Shown here: in pieces, positions 6,623 to 7,762 of the stretch
How the letters are laid out: each line of letters begins with the position of its first letter
Numbering within the stretch: the first letter of the stretch is position 1
DNA from: CAZXSK01 sp964642855
Lineage (GTDB): Bacteria > Planctomycetota > Phycisphaerae > SM23-33
Direction of reading: 5' to 3'
NCBI GenBank assembly: GCA_964642855.1
Contig: CAZXSK010000100.1
Coordinates: forward strand, 1-7,762
Length of the DNA stretch: 7,762 nucleotides
Notes under the pieces: generated by a model
Told to the model about the DNA's origin: nothing
What the model saw: only the letters and a program-made list of their open reading frames with translations
Databases searched by the model: none
Translations under genes and position numbers: made by a program

Positions 6623-6893
6623 CATAGAAGACCGACTGCGGACGCTGGGTAACGTGGCGGCGAAGGCGGGGCTGGGCCCGGTGGCGGGCAACGAGTTCAT
6701 CCCATCGGCGTTCCGGCCGTGCCAATCGCCTCCCCCGATCGCCAACGACGCCGAGCCGATCGCCACGTTCCTTCAGCAGTTGAAGATCGACCACTGCAGG
6801 CTGCGCCACCGGATTCGAAGGGGGTTGATACGCACAGCCAGCCGGGTCAAGCGCGCCTTGTTGTGCAGATGATCGCCGGGGGCAAGGGGCGAC
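6623..6893. other. convergent intergenic region between the MATE gene and phoU
   Basis: These 271 bp separate the convergent ends of two genes. A frame opening with GTG at 6654 stays open to 6872 (72 codons), but it has no Shine-Dalgarno, resembles no family I know and ends in an Arg-rich tail, so I do not call it. Two weak hairpins are visible: GCCCG/CGGGC with a 4-nt loop at 6676-6689, and on the minus strand TCGCC/GGCGA just beyond the phoU stop (about 6873-6892). Neither has a T-run, so I cannot call an intrinsic terminator. Confidence 0.5.
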
Positions 6894-7574
6894 TCAATGG
6901 TGTCCCTGCTCCTGGGAGAACGCTTCGGCGTGTCGGACGACGTCGCCGGTTCGCAGGAAGATGATGTCTTCGGCGATGTTGGTGCACAGGTCGCCGATGC
7001 GTTCCAGCGCCTTGCCGAGATTGATGACGGTCATCGCGGTTTCTGCTCCGCCGATGCGTTGGCTTTCTTCTTCCAGCACGGACTGCACGAGCAGGCGGTA
7101 GTCCTCGTCGATCTGCCGGTCGGCGCGGATGATCGACCGGGCTACGCTGGTGTCGGTGGCGGTCAGCATGCGGACGGTTTTTCCCAGCGTATCCAGGGCG
7201 TCGCGCTTGAGCTGCACGAACAGCTTGTCGGAGCCAAGGTCGATCTTGTCGGCTACCACGTGCTTGACGCGCCGCCCGACGCTGGCAGCCAGGTCGGCTA
7301 CGCGCTCAAGGTCGTTGTTGACCTTGATGATCGTGCAGATGGTACGCAGGTCGATCGCGGTGGGTTGGTACAGCGCCAGCAGGCGGATGCACTCCTGCTC
7401 GATCTCCACCTCTTCGCGATCGATCGTGGAATCGTTTTCGTTGACCAGGTTCCCGCCATCGACGTCGCCGGACTCCACTGCGTGGAACGCGTCGATGACA
7501 GCCTGCTCGGTGCGCATGCCCATCCGGTCCAGCCGGAGGACGAGTTTGTCCAACCTTGGTTGCAGTTCCGACAT
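6894..7574 (-). CDS. phoU: phosphate-specific transport system accessory protein PhoU
   Basis: Encodes 226 residues, typical length for PhoU. The protein is all-helical in appearance and contains the two family repeats, each with the metal-binding E/D-x-x-x-D signature: NNDLERVADLA (87-96) and ALERIGDLCTNIAED (189-203). The pattern DRQIDEDYRLL (152-162) marks the start of the second repeat, as expected. PhoU is cytoplasmic and peripheral to the membrane. It links the PstSCAB phosphate transporter to the PhoR sensor kinase, keeping the Pho regulon off when phosphate is plentiful, and limits phosphate uptake. The gene starts 8 bp after the pstB stop, so they are clearly one operon. The Shine-Dalgarno is weak (AAGAAA-like), which may mean translational coupling to pstB. 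Regulation probably comes from a Pho promoter upstream of the window. Confidence 0.96.
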   Translation of the reverse strand: MSELQPRLDKLVLRLDRMGMRTEQAVIDAFHAVESGDVDGGNLVNENDSTIDREEVEIEQECIRLLALYQPTAIDLRTICTIIKVNNDLERVADLAASVGRRVKHVVADKIDLGSDKLFVQLKRDALDTLGKTVRMLTATDTSVARSIIRADRQIDEDYRLLVQSVLEEESQRIGGAETAMTVINLGKALERIGDLCTNIAEDIIFLRTGDVVRHAEAFSQEQGHH

Positions 7575-7582
7575 GTCGTTTC

Positions 7583-7762
7583 TTACCCGAAGCGGCCGGT
7601 GATGTAATCCTCGGTCTGCTTCTTCTGGGGGTTGGTGAACAGCTCCCGCGTCAGCCCGTATTCTACCAGTTCACCGAGGCAGAAGAAGGCTGTCCTGTCA
7701 CTCACGCGGGCGGCTTGCTGCATGTTGTGGGTCACGATGACGATGGTGTACTGGTCTTTGAG
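7583..7762 (-). CDS. pstB: phosphate ABC transporter ATP-binding protein PstB, C-terminal part (cut by window edge)
   Basis: Reading the minus strand from the right edge gives 59 codons and a TAA stop at 7583-7585. The sequence has the PstB hallmarks: TIVIVTHNMQQAARVSD with the switch (H-loop) histidine, TAFFCLGELVEYG, then the ending LFTNPQKKQTEDYITGRFG that is nearly invariant in PstB. The Walker A, signature and Walker B motifs lie beyond the window, so about three quarters of the gene is missing here. PstB is the ATPase that drives high-affinity phosphate import through PstA and PstC. It directly precedes phoU, the usual order. Confidence 0.95.
   Translation of the reverse strand, partial: LKDQYTIVIVTHNMQQAARVSDRTAFFCLGELVEYGLTRELFTNPQKKQTEDYITGRFG

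Noticed and set aside
6897..7607. Open frame of 236 codons on the plus strand opposite phoU
   Set aside because: Antisense to phoU, which has both family signatures and sits directly after pstB.

Overview
This is a GC-rich bacterial window with five complete protein genes of assignable or partly assignable type, one complete unassigned gene, and the 3' end of pstB at the right edge. A large secreted sugar-hydrolase-like protein sits next to an AraC regulator, and a lone PqqD-type protein pairs with a hypothetical protein. Together with the high GC, this suggests a free-living member of the Planctomycetes (possibly Phycisphaerae-like). That placement is an inference from gene content; no rRNA or other phylogenetic marker is present.

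Left block (about 1-3706, minus strand): an AraC-family regulator (2849-3706) is followed after 111 bp by a 910-residue secreted protein (5-2737). The secreted protein has a signal peptide, a long charged helical segment and a C-terminal region that looks like a glycoside-hydrolase (beta/alpha)8 barrel. The arrangement suggests a sugar- or polysaccharide-responsive regulator controlling a secreted enzyme.

Middle block (3836-6622, plus strand): three genes run in the same direction. They are an unassigned 320-residue protein (3836-4798), a 128-residue PqqD-family protein with an RRE-like fold (4814-5200, 15 bp downstream), and a MATE-family efflux transporter (5285-6622, 84 bp further on). The first two look like an operon; the MATE gene may belong to it. 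No radical SAM enzyme, cyclase or protease is visible, so the PqqD protein is an orphan within this window. The 320-residue gene carries a degenerate 10-bp-period repeat inside its coding region and seems to contain two related domains. This block is the most likely place for something undescribed.

Right block (6894-7762, minus strand): phoU and the C-terminal end of pstB, in the classical pstB-phoU order of the phosphate-uptake operon. The 271-bp gap between the convergent MATE and phoU genes holds no gene I can support. I saw no tRNA, rRNA, CRISPR array, transposase or integrase.
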